Notes: generated by a model not told the origin, from the sequence alone. Shown: positions 31,754-44,460, counted from the first letter of the stretch. The stretch: DNA of 64,000 bases from Arachis hypogaea (GCF_003086295.3 NC_092046.1:105813363-105877362); one strand, 5' to 3'. Made by a program: numbers and translations.

Positions 31754-34579
31754 ATGACAGGTAGAAGAAGCAGGGCTTCAACTTCCTTTGATTCTGAACC
31801 TGAGAGGACCTTCCTTAGATTAAGGAGGGAAGCAAGAGGGAAGAGAGTAGTTGGTGCTGAGGAAGAGGAGGAGTACTTTGAACCAGACATGGATGAGAAT
31901 ATGGAGAACCATCATGAAGAAGAGGCTCACAACCATGGCATAGAAGGTCCAGCGCATCAGGCTGGACAAGAGAGAAGAGTTCTGAGTTCTTACATCAACC
32001 CAAATCCAGGCAACTGTGGAAGTAGCATCCAAAGGCCAACCATACATGCCAACAACTTTGAACTAAAGCCACAGCTCATCACCCTTGTTCAGAACAATTG
32101 TTCATTCGGAGGAAGTGTCCAAGAAGACCCCAATCAACATCTAACCACCTTCCTGAGGATATGTGATACTGTGAAGTCTAATGGTGTTCACCCTGACACC
32201 TATAGACTACTTCTGTTTCCATTTTCACTTAAGGACAAAGCATCTAAATGGTTGGAATCCTTTCCAAAGGAGAGTTTAGCAACATGGGAAGACGTGGTGA
32301 ACAAATTCTTGGCCAGATTCTATCCTCCTCAACGAATTAACAGGTTGAGAGCTAAGGTACAAACCTTCAGGCAGCAAGATGGTGAGACTCTATATGAAGC
32401 ATGAGAGAGGTTTAAGGACCTGACAAGAAGATGCCCGCCAGATATGTTCAATGAATGGGTGCAGTTGCACATTTTCTATGAAGGCCTTTCGTATGAATCA
32501 AAGAAGGCAGTAGACCACTCATCCGGGGGATCTTTGAACAAGAAGAAGACCATTGAAGAAGCCATAGATGTCATTGAGACTGTAGCAGAGAATGACTACT
32601 TCTATGCTTCTGAAAGAGGCAACACTAGAGGAGTGATGGAGCTGAACAATGTGAATGCACTGCTAGCTCAAAACAAGCTTATTACCAAGCAGTTGGTTGA
32701 CCTTACCAAAAAGATGGAGAGGAATCAAGTGGCAGCAATCACCACCTCAGCAGCAGCTCAAGAAGGAGTGAATGAAGAAGCAGAGGGTGATCAGGAACAA
32801 GCCAACTACATTGGAAATTCACCTAGGCAGCACCATGACCCATACTCCAAAACATATAATCCCAGTTGGAGGAACCACCCAAACTTTGGGAAGGGAAACC
32901 AACAGGATCAAGGCCAAGATCAGAGATGCCACAACCCCAACAATAATGCAACTCACCAACACTCCACACAGAGGTCATATCAACACCCACCTAATAACAC
33001 TTCTCAACATCCATACCAAAGTCAAAATGGCCCTTCTCATCCTTCCAATCTCAACTCTCCATCATCAGAAGAAAGACTCTCAAGGATTAAAACTCTACTT
33101 GAAGGCATATGTAAGGAAATCCAAGATAACAAGGTGTTCAAGGAGGATGTGCGAGCCAATATCAAGAACCAGGGAGACACCATCAAGAGGCTGGAGTTTC
33201 AAGTGGGATATCTTTCTGAGAAGATCCCTAAACCTACTGATAGCTTCCCAAGTGACACAGAGAAAAATCTGAGATATGAAGCAAAGAAGGTCAGATGGGA
33301 AGATTGCAAGATGGTTACTATAAGTGATAAGGAGACTGAAGAAGAGCCGAACAAACCATTAGAACAACCTGAAGATACATCAGCAGGAAAGTAGGAAGAG
33401 AATCATCAAGAAACCACAATCACACAGAAGGAGTTGCTGAGACTCTATGCACCCTTTCCCCAAATACTCAATGGTGGTGTAGAGAAGAGAATATACTCAA
33501 GGTTCCTTGACATGTGTGCATCTCTCCATGTAAACATACCATTCATCAAGGCCCTCCAACAAATGCCCTCATACATTAAGTATATGAAGGAGCTGCTAAC
33601 CAGAAAAAGCTCACTCAAGGGAGGACAAACAATAGTGATGAATAAGGAGTGCAGTGCTCTCATTCAAACAGAGTTTCCTACAAAAAGGAAGGACCCAAGG
33701 AGTTTTCACATCCCCTGTGCCATAGGAGAAACACTGATTGATAAGAGACTTTGTGACCTGGGAGCAAGCATCAACTTAATGCCTCTATCTCTAATGAAGA
33801 AGCTGCAGATCAATGAGCTAATGCCCACAGACGTAGTCATCAGGCTGGCTGACAAAACTCAAAAACAAGCAGTGGGAGTGGTTGAAAATGTGTTGGTGAA
33901 AGTGGGAAACTATTTCCTCCCCACAGATTTTGTCATATTGGAAATGGAAGAGAGTCCCATCCACCCAATCATATTGGGAAGACCGTTCCTAGCTATAGCC
34001 AGAGCACTCATAGATGTGGAGCGAAGAGAGCTAATACTGAGGATACATGATGAACAACTCGCATTCAATGTCTTCAAACCCTCACAAGAAGCAGACCAGG
34101 AAAACAAGGAACCAAAGGAAAATCACAACAAAGCACTGGTGGAAGAAACAAGCACTGAAGCACAAAATGTACACCTGGGAATCCCCTTGGTTGATAAGCA
34201 AAACAGCCAGAAGGTGTCACAGCTAAAGGAAACTCAAGTGGAGCCAAAACCACCAGAATCATATGAGACCAGCAAAAAAATCTCCCTAGGAAAAGAGACC
34301 ACAAATAGTAGGATAACAGCAAAAGAAACAAAGAAGAAGGCACCAAAGAGATGGAGGAACAAGAAGATCCCTACAGAAGATTTCTCTCCAGGGGATAAAG
34401 TGATCTCAGCTTACTTCCCAAATATCCCACCTCATCTCCCCACCATCTCATCTCAGCTACCCAAGGGTTTCACCATCAACAAAGTTCTCTCCCTAGAACA
34501 TGTAGAGATCCTTGATGAAGCCAATAGATATAGGTTTACTGTAAGAGGAGAAGATCTGAAGCACTACCAGCCACCCTGA
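31754..34579 (+). pseudogene. gag-pro: Gag-protease of E6 with two in-frame stops and a pol-like tail
   Basis: One frame of 942 codons from MTGRRSRAST. A retrotransposon Gag core spans about residues 100-245 (FELKPQLITLVQNN to CPPDMF). Stops are TGA at 32402-32404 (Trp position) and TAG at 33392-33394. The protease has the active-site motif CDLGASINLMP near 33750 and ILGRPFLAIARALIDV near 33970. No zinc knuckle is visible. The final 70 residues (FSPGDKVISAYF to GEDLKHYQPP) look like the C-terminal tail of an Athila-type Pol/integrase, so RT through the integrase core seems deleted with the tail fused to protease; that reading is from memory. Gag would form particles and the protease would mature it. 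Confidence 0.85.
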
Positions 34580-34621
34580 CAAAAGGCAGAACGTCAAGCT
34601 AGTGATGCTAAAGAAGCGCTT

Positions 34622-34639
34622 CATGGGAGGCAACCCATG
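34622..34639 (+). other. protease-end hairpin CATGGG-AGGCAA-CCCATG (E6)
   Basis: Perfect 6-bp stem 43 nt after the stop, preceded by AAGAAGCGCTT as in E8. Its outer pairs differ from those of E3 and E8 while pairing is kept. Confidence 0.87.
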
Positions 34640-35425
34640 TTTTACATGCTTTTAAAGTAGTTAATAAAACAAGGTTCATGAAATTCAAATCAACTTTGAC
34701 ATATCCTTGAATGCAACATATAGTGAAGAACAAGTTTGGTGTTCAAGGCTCACTAAGAGAACATGAATGCAACTCATAGCATGTCACTCTTAGCACCTTG
34801 GACAAATCTTCTTACACCATAGTGCCACAAACTAAGTTTGGTGTCACCAATGTTGCATACATGGACATTTAGCTGGTTAGTTGGTTTGCACTCATGAATA
34901 GCAATTAGTAACTAGAAACAAAAATTTTAAAAAGTAGTTACTCTTTCTCTTCTTTTTTTTTTAAATTTTGCCGCCACTTTCCACAATTTTATTAATCATA
35001 TTTCTTTTATTTTGTAGGAGAATTGATGGGACAATTGAAGGAGGATTCGGCCACCACAAAAACAGAGGACTATACACGTATCTTCAAGGGGATTGCATTG
35101 GGAATTGTTGCCATGCAACATTGGAAGAAAAACAAGCTTGGAAACTGAACCAACCCCATCATAAAGTTGATGATCCTTGTGCTCATCCATTGCTAAACCC
35201 CATCTGTCCATCACACAACCACCCCATCAATCCACACCTTTCATTCACTCATCACTTTTCTATATAAGTGATTCCTAGTCCGTACTCCCATTCACATTCC
35301 AATTCCCATTCTTTATACTTCACACCTTCGGAACCTAAATCCCTTCATCTCACCCTATCCAAACCCAACCGAATTCCACCATTTATCCACAACCCCTCAA
35401 CATTTTCACACATCAACTCTTACTC
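34640..35425 (+). other. E6 spacer between hairpin and ORF3
   Basis: No gene. AAGTTTGGTGT motifs at 34732 and 34834; C-rich leader before ORF3. Unlike E2 and E8, I see neither a palindrome array nor an RGGA hairpin here. Confidence 0.65.
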
Positions 35426-36832
35426 ATGGCATCATCGAGCTCCAAGAGGCAAAAGAGAAAGGAACTGGTTGAGGGTAGCCCTTTTGATGAAGGAAAATTC
35501 AAAACTGCATTCCATAAACTTGAATTTGAATGGATAAAGCTCAAAAAGATATTGCCTGAGTTAACATTCCAGTTCAACGAGGATGAATGCCCACAGATTC
35601 GAGAGAAGATCGAACAAAGGGGTTGGCAAAGGCTCACGAACCCAGAACCAAAGATAAATGCAAACCTCATCAAAGAATTCTATGCAAATATGGTCAGAGA
35701 AGACAAAACTAAGGCCCCCACCTTCAAAAGTTATGTGAGAGGAATAGAGGTGGACTTCAGCCCCAATGCCATAACGAGGGTTCTTCAGCTGAAATTGCCA
35801 CATTTTGATGAGCCCAGTTATCACGTGAGAATAAGTAATGGCCCCGACAATGATGAACTTGAAGAAATTGTGAATGATATGTGTGTTATAGGATCTGACT
35901 GGAAAAGATATTCGGATAGAAGACCTCGGTTCATCAGGAGAGGAGACCTCATCCCGGAAGCCAAGGGATGGTTTGAGCTCGTGAGGAGATCTATCCTCCC
36001 AGCTGCAAATAATTCGGAGGTTAACACTTCTCGAGATACTATGATACATTGCTTAATAAAGGGTAGAGGCATCAATGTGCACGAGATTATAGCTGAGGGG
36101 ATTCAAGAGTCAGCCAAGAAGAATGATCCAGGTGCTAGACTTTGGTACCCCATTACCATCCTTAGATTGTGCACGAAAGCCAAGGTAGTCTTCGAGGACA
36201 GCAATCCAAGTTGGGTGAACCCTGGAAGGTCAGTCATGCTACAGCGAATAACTTATGTGGCACCCGCCCAACAACAAAGAAGACCTCAAATAGGGAAAAG
36301 AACAGCACCAGAGGGGCCTCACCGAGAAGAATCTCATGAAGAAGAATACCAGCAAGAAGAGTATTATGATCCAACCAACATCAACTTGAATCACATTCAC
36401 GGAGCCATTGAGGAGCTAGCAAGGAGTTACATGGAGGGACAAGAACAACAACTGAACATTCAAGCCCAAAGGATGGATCGTCAAGAAGAACTGCTTTCTA
36501 ATTGGATGAATCAACAAGGGGAGTGGCAGAAACAACAAATGAAACACTACTCCCAGCTCACTCAAGCCATCAATCAAGTGACTGAAAGGCAAGAGCGTCA
36601 AGACAAACGCCTTCAAGAACTCAACCAACGACAGCTAGCTCAGACGAAGGCATTCAATGAGTTCAGCGTACTGAATGAAGGACGGCAACTACATAGGGAG
36701 GAGTTCTACATAAACACTCAAGCCAAGTTGAACTATATGTCTGGTCATATGCATAATCTGCACTCTGCAATCCCTAGGTATGATGAAGTCCAAAAAGAGC
36801 TAACAGAACAAGAAGAAAGGAAGGTGAAATAG
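35426..36832 (+). CDS. ORF3 of E6, putative plant transposon protein, 468 aa, intact
   Basis: ATG at 35426 (MASSSSKRQKRK, a basic nuclear-type start). Residues about 30-270 form the conserved domain: ECPQIREKIEQRGWQRLTNP, LIKEFYANMV, SYVRGIEVDFSPNAI, then LVRRSILPAANNSEVNTSRD and HCLIKGRGINVHEII. Residues 290-468 are Gln/Glu/Arg-rich and probably a long coiled coil. It is the only full-length open ORF3 here although the Gag-protease is broken. The frame reopens after the TAG for another 31 codons to 36926-36928 (GFWKKLIGKGKGSG), so the TAG may be a late Gln-to-stop change. Function unknown; position corresponds to the env-like ORF of Athila elements, without signal peptide or membrane segment. 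Confidence 0.82.
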   Translation: MASSSSKRQKRKELVEGSPFDEGKFKTAFHKLEFEWIKLKKILPELTFQFNEDECPQIREKIEQRGWQRLTNPEPKINANLIKEFYANMVREDKTKAPTFKSYVRGIEVDFSPNAITRVLQLKLPHFDEPSYHVRISNGPDNDELEEIVNDMCVIGSDWKRYSDRRPRFIRRGDLIPEAKGWFELVRRSILPAANNSEVNTSRDTMIHCLIKGRGINVHEIIAEGIQESAKKNDPGARLWYPITILRLCTKAKVVFEDSNPSWVNPGRSVMLQRITYVAPAQQQRRPQIGKRTAPEGPHREESHEEEYQQEEYYDPTNINLNHIHGAIEELARSYMEGQEQQLNIQAQRMDRQEELLSNWMNQQGEWQKQQMKHYSQLTQAINQVTERQERQDKRLQELNQRQLAQTKAFNEFSVLNEGRQLHREEFYINTQAKLNYMSGHMHNLHSAIPRYDEVQKELTEQEERKVK

Positions 36833-37704
36833 CAGAAGGAAACATTGAAAAAGAAGATGGAAGATGCTGGCTTCTGGAAAAAGTTGATTGGAAAAGGAAA
36901 GGGAAGTGGGAGTTCAAGCACTCAATAAAAACACAAAGAGGACAAACAAGAGGGAGAGCATGAGCGATCCCATGAGTAAAAGGTGGTGGAGTTCCCTCAT
37001 TATCCCATTTTTTTCAAGTTTTAAATAAGGAAAATTATGTATGAGATAGAACATGCTTCCATAGTAGCTTAGGAATTTTCAATTCTGTCTTTAGTATTTT
37101 CATTGCTTTTTCATATGTGTGTTGGTTCAAGTTACCTATCTTCATCTGCATCTTGCTTATTGTATGTTTGTCCTTTTAAGCTAAATAAAAAGAGATGTTA
37201 TGAAAGACCAGAGTGGAGTTCAATTTGTGGAGTAAGTCCTTAAATTTGTGGTGTAGTAATCACTTAGCTAAGTTAGTTCACCAACAAGGTGGGAAGGCAA
37301 CTATCTGTCCTGAATCATATGCTTGAAACACACCCCATGAGACTAGCTAAATAATAAGATCCCAGTGAGAAAAAGGAAAAGAACACTAAGAGTTGAAAAA
37401 GAAAGAAAGGTAATAAAGAATAAGGTTAGGCACCAAGGGCTTGAACCTTGAGGGATGTGTCTGTGGTGCTCTTGTACCAAGGATCTGCTTGGATGAATAA
37501 GTTCTTAGGAGTGCTTCATCACTTGGTAACTTGGGTTAACTAACCCGGGATTATCAACTGAAAATCCACTATCAAGAGCAACCTTGCTACAGAACATTTA
37601 GTAACCCAAAGAGGTGCTGGACACCAAGACCTCAAGGAAAGAAAATAACAAACCATGTGCCTGTGGTGTGCATGTATGGGGGAGAGAGACTTGAGGGAGT
37701 AAGT
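36833..37704 (+). other. E6 3' internal region left of E7
   Basis: A 31-codon reopening of ORF3 to 36928, then non-coding sequence. It ends in the target duplication TAAGT (37700-37704); the other half resumes at 57663. Confidence 0.75.
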
Positions 37705-39169
37705 TGAAAGAGCGGAAGATTGATGGTTTAGAAGTTATGGTAAATACTCGTTGCAAGTATAGTTACTAAACCAAGCAATCAACCTTTCTTACAAACGTTT
37801 TGGTTGTCACAAGTAACAAACCCCTTTAAAATTGATAACCGAGTATTTAAACCTCGGGTCGTCTTCTCAAGGAACTGCAGGGAAGTATGTTCTTATTATT
37901 GGTTATGGAGATTGTAAATTGGGGTTTCAAGAATAAGGAATAAGTAACTTAATGGCGGGTAAATTAAATGGCAATTAAAATAAATAAATAGCTGCAAGGC
38001 AAACTTTTGGCAAGGTATGAGAAATTGGAAGTCCAGACTTAGTTATTCTTATCAATAACAATGAAAGTTGAATCTTAATTCCACTTATTCAACCTTTACT
38101 AAAGTAAAGGAAAGTCAAGGGACTAATTAGTTTGATCTTCGAATCCTATTTATTTCCTGAGAAAAGGTTGGGATTATTGAAGCTCATTTCAATTAGCAAA
38201 GATAACAGTTATCAATTATGTTGAGATAAGATAACTCCTGAGTTACTACTTTCTTAACCAAGACCAAAAGAGGAAAAAGTAAATATGCTGGAATAAAAAT
38301 GCCTTCAGATGTAAAGCAACAATAACATAAATTAAAGAAAGCAATCATGAATTGAAATACGTCAAATAACATTAATAAGGGAAATTATAATCTAACATGA
38401 AGGGTTCATAAACTAGATTGGAAGAATAAATAAAAATAAAGAACCTGGGATTAAGAGTCACTCCTAAAACTAAGAGAAGTCCTAAATCCTAAGAGAGAGA
38501 GGAGAGAACCTCTCTCAAAACTAGATCTAAATCATGGAAAGTAACTAAATTGGCGAGCTCCTCCTGAATGGATGCGTTCCCACACTTTATAACCTCTGGT
38601 CTATGCCTTCTGGACTTGGATTGGGCCAAAAAGGGCTTCAGAAATCGCTGGAAGCGTTTTCTGCAATTGCTGGTGCGTGGCCTCTGTCACGCGTCCGCGT
38701 GGGTCACGCAGTCGCGTCATTCGGAGCTTTTCTTGTCACGCGGTCGCGTCAGTCATGCGACCGCGTCATATTCGTTCTGCTTAAGGCGCGGTCGCGTCAG
38801 TCATGCAGCCGCGTCGCTGTTGATTCGCGCTTGGCACGCGATCGCGTCGTCCATGCGATCGCGTGGATGCCAGTTTCTTCAGAACTCCGTTTTACACTTT
38901 CCTTCCATTTTTATATGTTTCCTTTCCATCCTTTAAGTCATTCCTGCCTTAGAAGATCTGAAACTACTCAACACACTAATCACGGCATCGAATGGAAATA
39001 AAGGTAATTAAAATAATTAATTTAAAAGCATAGGAAACATGTTTTTCACATACATCACATAATAAGGAAGGGAAAGTAAAACCATGCAATTAACATGAAT
39101 AAGTGGGTGAAGGATTGAATAAATCACTCAAACTAAGCACAAAATATATCATAAAATATGGGTTTATCA
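37705..39169 (-). repeat. 3' LTR of E7, 1465 bp
   Basis: On the plus strand TGAAAGAGCGG...GGTTTATCA; in sense it begins TGATAAACCCATA. It nearly matches the split 5' LTR. A TATA box (GTTATAAAG in sense) is at 38585-38593, and an ACGCG palindrome cluster at 38688-38870. Confidence 0.92.
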
Positions 39170-39208
39170 ACCTCCCCACACTTAAACAATAGCTTGTCCT
39201 CATGCTAA
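39170..39208 (-). other. terminal RGGA hairpin and polypurine-type tract (E7)
   Basis: Sense: TTAGCATG-AGGA-CAAGCTAT (imperfect, internal A-A mismatch), then TTTAAGTGTGGGGAGGT up to the LTR. Confidence 0.8.
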
Positions 39209-40925
39209 ATCCAAGGTAATAAGTAAGGTTAAAGTGATGGAATGTCATGCAATGCAACCTAATCTAAATGCAACTACCTAAATGCATCATGCAATTCTAA
39301 TTTATTCACTCATATATAAAGCTTACAGGTAGTTAAATTAATTCACATTCTCAAGGAGTCATATATGTATATATAGCCAAGCCTTAGATAATCAATAAGC
39401 ACTTTTACAATTGAGATGGGAGAAAAAGCATTTTATGAACTTGCAAGACAATTAGATAATTCAAACAGGGATAAATGTTAATGAGCTATTGAACCCTCAC
39501 TGGATTTGTGTTTACTCTCTAGTCACTCAGTGTTTATTAGGTTAATCACTCTATTCCTCTTTTTTATTCTTCCTTTCTATAACTTTGTTCTTCATCTAAC
39601 CAATCAACAATTATAGAATACAGTCATACCAAAAATCATGAGGTCTTTAATTAAGGTTATAATGGGGCCAATGGTAAAGGTAAGGATATATGTATAAGGC
39701 TAAGTGAGCTAATAAGTGAATCCTTAATTAGACTAAGATCTCACCTAACATACATACTTAGTAAAACAAAACTTCTTTACCTATTTTCCCATATTTTCCC
39801 ACTTGATGTTACATGCTCATGTTTCAATTTTTATTTTTATCCCATGTGCATTGCTTTTATTTTGCATTTGGGGAATTCTTTTGTATCCCCTTTATTAAAT
39901 ACTGAAAAATAACTTTTTTTAAATGCACATGGTAATTTGATCACTTTGATTTCTCATGAGCATGCTTCCCAAAATTTCTTAATTTGAGTTATTTTATTCC
40001 TTTCAACTTTTCTACCTTTTGTTTTTATCATCCATGTACCCAATAGGTTTCCCACATTTTAAACTATTCATAATTTTCTATCTTAAGCTAACCAAGGATT
40101 CAACTTGAGATTTTATTTTGTTTTTCTGCTTAAGGCTAGTAGTGTGGCTAATAGAATAAAAGGGGATTTAAAGGCTCAAGGGGGCTAACAAGGGTGATGT
40201 AAAAGGTAGGCTATTTTGGGATAAGTGAGCTAAAATCAAATAATGGCCTCAATCACTCTCTTGGTATATATCTACATTCTATATTCTATATTCTATATTC
40301 TATAATCGGACATATAGATTAAAACAAAGTAAAGAATACCAGAATATAAAAGAAGGGCGGAACACACAGGAATAAAAAATTATGGTTTGAATGTAACCAT
40401 ACAATTAAGCTCAAAACTCACAGGCTATATGTTCTCTAGCTTAAAAATCATTTATCACTTATGTATGTCATGCAGGTTTAGTTAAAAATTCTCATTATTC
40501 TCAATGTGAAACTTATATTGAATGGCTTTAAAGTTCTAGTGTTTCTCCTTGATGAAGTGTTGTTAACTAACATGTAATGCTATATATACAAGGTATGGGT
40601 TGTTTTGATTCTGTTAAAGTCTCTAGTTTACTTCCCTTTTTATATTTTCCAATTTAAACTAAGCTATCTTATGCTAAAAAGGGTAAATTATACTAATTAA
40701 TCCACAATTTCTATAACTAATAAGTTAGAATTGCAACTGAACTAAGTGGCTAAAATATGAACTAAAAATGCAAAATGCAGAAATAGAGTAAAAATACATG
40801 AAAGTAGCAATGTATAAGAACTCAGAAAATAAAAATAAAAATAAAGAAAAAAATACAGAAAAATATCCAAAATAAAAGAAAAAAAGAGTCTGTAGTGGTT
40901 CACCAAAATAATATGCCAGAGATGG
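39209..40925 (-). other. E7 non-coding 3' internal region
   Basis: No gene. Collinear with E4 21340-23100 and E3 12263-13720. Includes a short TATTC/TATAT simple stretch near 40270-40305. Confidence 0.72.
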
Positions 40926-40966
40926 CGACCTCCCTACACTTAAAATGTAGCATCGTTCCCGATGCT
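40926..40966 (-). other. internal RGGA-type hairpin plus purine tract (E7)
   Basis: Sense: perfect AGCATCG-GGAA-CGATGCT stem-loop (40949-40966) followed by TTTTAAGTGTAGGGAGGTCG. It lies between the ORF3 end and the long 3' region. Confidence 0.84.
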
Positions 40967-41047
40967 CACTCAAGTCGGGTATGAAGGGGTGTCATCACTT
41001 GAAGGGATGGTAGCTGGGGTCTCTGTGGTGGCTGGCTGAATGTCCGG

Positions 41048-42382
41048 CTACTGGAGAGGAGGGGCTGTCTGAATGGGGATTTCAGGATCTGCAGCCTGGA
41101 TCTGCTGGGGTGCTGCCTGCTGGGTGTCTGCCTGCGCTGCCTCTCCCTGGGGATGGGTCTCTGCCTCGGGCGCATCCGCCTCCTCCTCAGATGCCTCGGA
41201 TGGTGTGTCAGGCTCGGAGGGGATGTCGCCAGATCGTATCATCAGCTTCAGGTGCTCATAGCGTCGCTTGTTGCGACGCTCCATCTGGTCAAGTCATCGA
41301 AACAAGCGGTGCACCAGATGATAGACAGGCTCTGTGGCAGGTGGAGGTGCAATGGTGGTGGCAGGGGTAGGTGGTGCAACAGTGGAGGAAGAGGGACCGG
41401 CAGATGGTGTAGCTGTATCATCAGCAGTGGCAGTCAGGAATGGAGGTCTGTAGTGCAAGGCCAGGAAGTTCCTGCTGTGCGGGATAATCTTCTTGCATTC
41501 CGCAGCAGGTGGCCTCTCATCAGCATCCTCCCATGGCACGTCAGCTTGACGGCCCAGCTGTGTAACCAGATAGGAAAAGGGAAGAGTGCCTCGGACGTGG
41601 ACCCTGGCCATATAGTACCAGATAAAGCGTGGCAGGTACAGGTCCTTGCCCTCCATCACACACCAAAGGAGGGTAATCATAGCGGCTGGTATCTCAGTCT
41701 CGTGAGTACTCGGCATAATGTAGTTGCTGAATATCTGATGCCATAGCCGAGCCTCATCATTCAGGTAAATCCGCTTGATCCCTTTCGGCATGGTGGTGTT
41801 CTGACCCATGATCCAAGGAACTGTCGGGTCAAGGGCGATCCTCGCCTTTACTGCGTCCCAGTCAAATCGCATATAGCGCATATCCTCATCAGCTTTCTGA
41901 TAGCCATCTGTCTTATCAGTCTTAGGCAGAAGTTTCAGAACCTCTTCTATTGCCTCTTCAGTAACCAGAATCTGCTTCCCTCTGAGGTTCACTGCATCTA
42001 GGGAAGTTTTGAAGTAGTTGCAGTAGAATTCCCTAACCCAAGATGCACTAACCTCAGTCAGAGGTCTCTCCAGAAAGAACCAGCCTCTTTGTTTGATCTG
42101 ATCAGAGGTGTATTGCTGGAGTTCTTCTGGGATCTTCAAAGTCCGCTCCAGGTATAGGTTCCTGGAGTTTGCAAACACCGGATAATTCAGCTCACAGTAT
42201 CGGTTTGCAAACTTTACTGGGTCATTGGCGGGAAGTAGCTGGTCGGCCTTCTCCTGTGGGGTAAAGGCTTTCTCCCGCAAGGAGGCATCATGCATGAGGT
42301 CGATGATAGACATGGAGGCTTCTCCTCGTTTCCTTTTGCCAGTAGTGGCCTTGCCTTTTCCCTTTCTCTAGGAATCTGACAT
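41048..42382 (-). pseudogene. ORF3 of E7, plant transposon protein type, two stops
   Basis: The ATG at 42382 lies one base after a TTTTTCAG acceptor-like site. Codon 5 is TAG, then RKGKGKATTGKRKRGEAS and a 339-codon open stretch from the next Met (42313-41294). The core includes DPVKFANRYCELNYPVF, IKQRGWFFLERPL, ASWVREFYCNYF, IYLNDEARLWHQIFSNYI and MEGKDLYLPRFIWYYMARV. A TGA at 41294-41296 sits where E4 reads Arg; the same frame reopens to 41048 with a basic patch (MERRNKRRYEHL) and an acidic Glu/Pro/Gln-rich tail. Same protein type as E4; homology to the FIDEL/E6 ORF3 is suggested by RGW and REFY motifs. Function unknown. Confidence 0.82.
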
Positions 42383-43822
42383 CCTGAAAAATAGAAAACC
42401 AGGATATAATAAAAATAGGAAAGTAAAATAGGCAAATAATCAAAGAAAACACAAAGTGGCAAAGGAGCAATAGGATAATGAATATGAGTTAAGTAAAATG
42501 TGCATTTAGGATTGTATAGGAGTGAAAAGTCTGAAAAGAAGAAATCACAATCCAAAATGTAATTGAATGCAAGTTAAATAGAAAAATTAACATCATGCCT
42601 TGGTTAGAATGTTAAAAGAAAGTGAAAGAAAAGCAAAAAAAAGAAGTTTTGAAAAGGTTAGGTTGGTTAGATTTAAAATTAGTGAGTTAGTGAAAAATGG
42701 GTTAAAGTAAGAGGCATAATGAAAATAGTCCAAGTAACAAGTAATCACAGGTAGAAGCTATAGGTAACTCATATTCAAACAAGTAAAACAGTTTGATGAT
42801 GATTCAAATAGAGATAAAGAAAGCAAAAATAGGAATCAAACATCAAAATTGCAGTTTAGGAACCAGGAAATCAAAGAGGATAAGAATGCATGCCCTGGCA
42901 TTCATGAATGGTTTGGTTAAAGCAGAGGAAAATAGAGTTCAAGATTCCAAAATCAAAACATGAATGAAAGTAAAAAATATTTATAAAAATTTGGGCAGCA
43001 TTCCGGCTAAAATTGGATTCTCCCGGAAAATAAACAGCAATCAAACAGTTCATATGAATTAAAAAAATCAAGCTGCAGTTATATATAATGAATGTAAACA
43101 TGAAAATTCAGTGTAAAGAGCAGCAATATACAAGAAATACAGCATATGAACAAGATTACAGCAGCAGCAGATTTGCAAATTTGATAAAACAGAAACAAGA
43201 ATAGTGCAAGTAAACAGACCTAAATCCACTAACCACATCCTAGGCTACCTAACAACCTAAAATCCACTACAACATGCATATCTAACTAGCCTAGACAGGA
43301 ACATAAACGGGAAAATAAGAATAACTACGAATGGATAAAAGGGATTGCGTGTTACGGAATCTGGAAGGCCGAATAATGAGAATAGGCAGAAAGGTGGCTA
43401 GTGGTGGTGATGATGGCGGCGTCCGGTGTTGGGCACGGTGGCTGGCGGTAGTGAGCACGGCGGCGCGGCTGTTCGGGGCAGTGGGAAGAGAGGGTAATGG
43501 GGGTAGGGGAAGGGAGGGGTGGAAAGGGGTGGTGTTGCTGGTAGAAGGGGGGTTGCGGTTGGGATGGTTGGCGGCGGTGGGTGGTGGCGCGGACGGGAGC
43601 AGTGGCGGAGGAGGAGAAAGAAAGAAGAAAGAGGAAGAAAGAAGGGGGAAGGGGGGAGGAGGTGGGTGGCGGCAGCGCCTGGGTGGTCGGCGGCGTCTGG
43701 GTGGTGGCGCGGAGGTGGCTGGGTGGTGGTTGTGGTTTGGAGGAGGAGAGAAGGAGGGGGGTGTGGTTTAGGGGGGGCGCAAGAATAGGGTTTCGCGTGA
43801 CCTAGGGGGTTATAATTTGAAT
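42383..43822 (-). other. E7 spacer between ORF3 and the array, with a G-rich block
   Basis: 42383-43330 is A-rich on the plus strand. 43380-43795 is G-rich, with quadruplex-capable runs at 43499-43530. Open frames on both strands (43331-43771 plus; 44126-43398 minus) are composition artefacts: low complexity, running into the array and not conserved in E4. Confidence 0.65.
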
Positions 43823-44290
43823 CCACGTGGCCGCGTGGGGCACGCGGTCGCGTGGCTGGAGCGAAAAAGGTGGTTGACGCGATCGCGTGGATCGCGCGAT
43901 CGCATGGAAGGGATAAAAAGGGTAGGACGCGATCGCCTGGGGCATGCGATCGCGTCGCTTGAATTTGTGCTAAACGCACGAATCCAGCGTCATTCCAGCC
44001 TAACTCTCTGTCTCCTTTTGGGATTTGTGCAATCCATGCGACGCGATTGCGTCGCTCACGCGGTCGCGTGGGATTGATTGTGTGTAAGTGACGCGATCGC
44101 ATGGGGCATGCGATCGCGTGGGCCATTTTGTGCTAGACGCACAATGGCCGCACGATTCCAGCCTAACTTTCTGGACGTTGGATCTTTACGCCGATCTCCA
44201 GGTCATGCGGCCACGTGGATGACGCGGTTGCGTGGGAAGTGTAGTTCGCTATTTGACGCGATCGCATGGGGCATGCAGTCGCATCGCGCA
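43823..44290 (-). repeat. ACGCGATCGCGT palindrome array (E7 internal)
   Basis: Many copies of ACGCGATCGCGT-like palindromes, often as pairs such as GACGCGATCGCATGGGGCAT separated by about 10 bp. The core NN is AT, GT or CC, unlike the TA of E4 and E5. Confidence 0.82.
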
Positions 44291-44442
44291 CCTTTTTTTT
44301 TTTAGAATGCAGAATGCAGTATGCAGAATGCAATGCTTAATGTGAATGCTATGCATGATTCCAGGTTCAATAAAATAAAATAAAATTCAAAAATAAACAA
44401 AACTAAATAAAATTAAAATTGCAAAAGGAACGATCATACCAT

Positions 44443-44460
44443 GGTGGGTTGTCTCCCACC
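44443..44460 (-). other. ORF2-end hairpin GGTGGG-AGACAA-CCCACC (E7)
   Basis: Perfect stem-loop about 55 nt after the ORF2 end, identical to E3 and E4. Confidence 0.85.

Noticed and set aside
41073..41746. Plus-strand frames opposite ORF3 of E7
   Set aside because: Shadows of the minus-strand ORF3, whose protein is conserved with E4.
43331..44126. Long open frames on both strands in the G-rich block of E7
   Set aside because: Low-complexity Gly/Arg or Pro/His translation that runs into the palindrome array and has no counterpart in E4; a composition effect.
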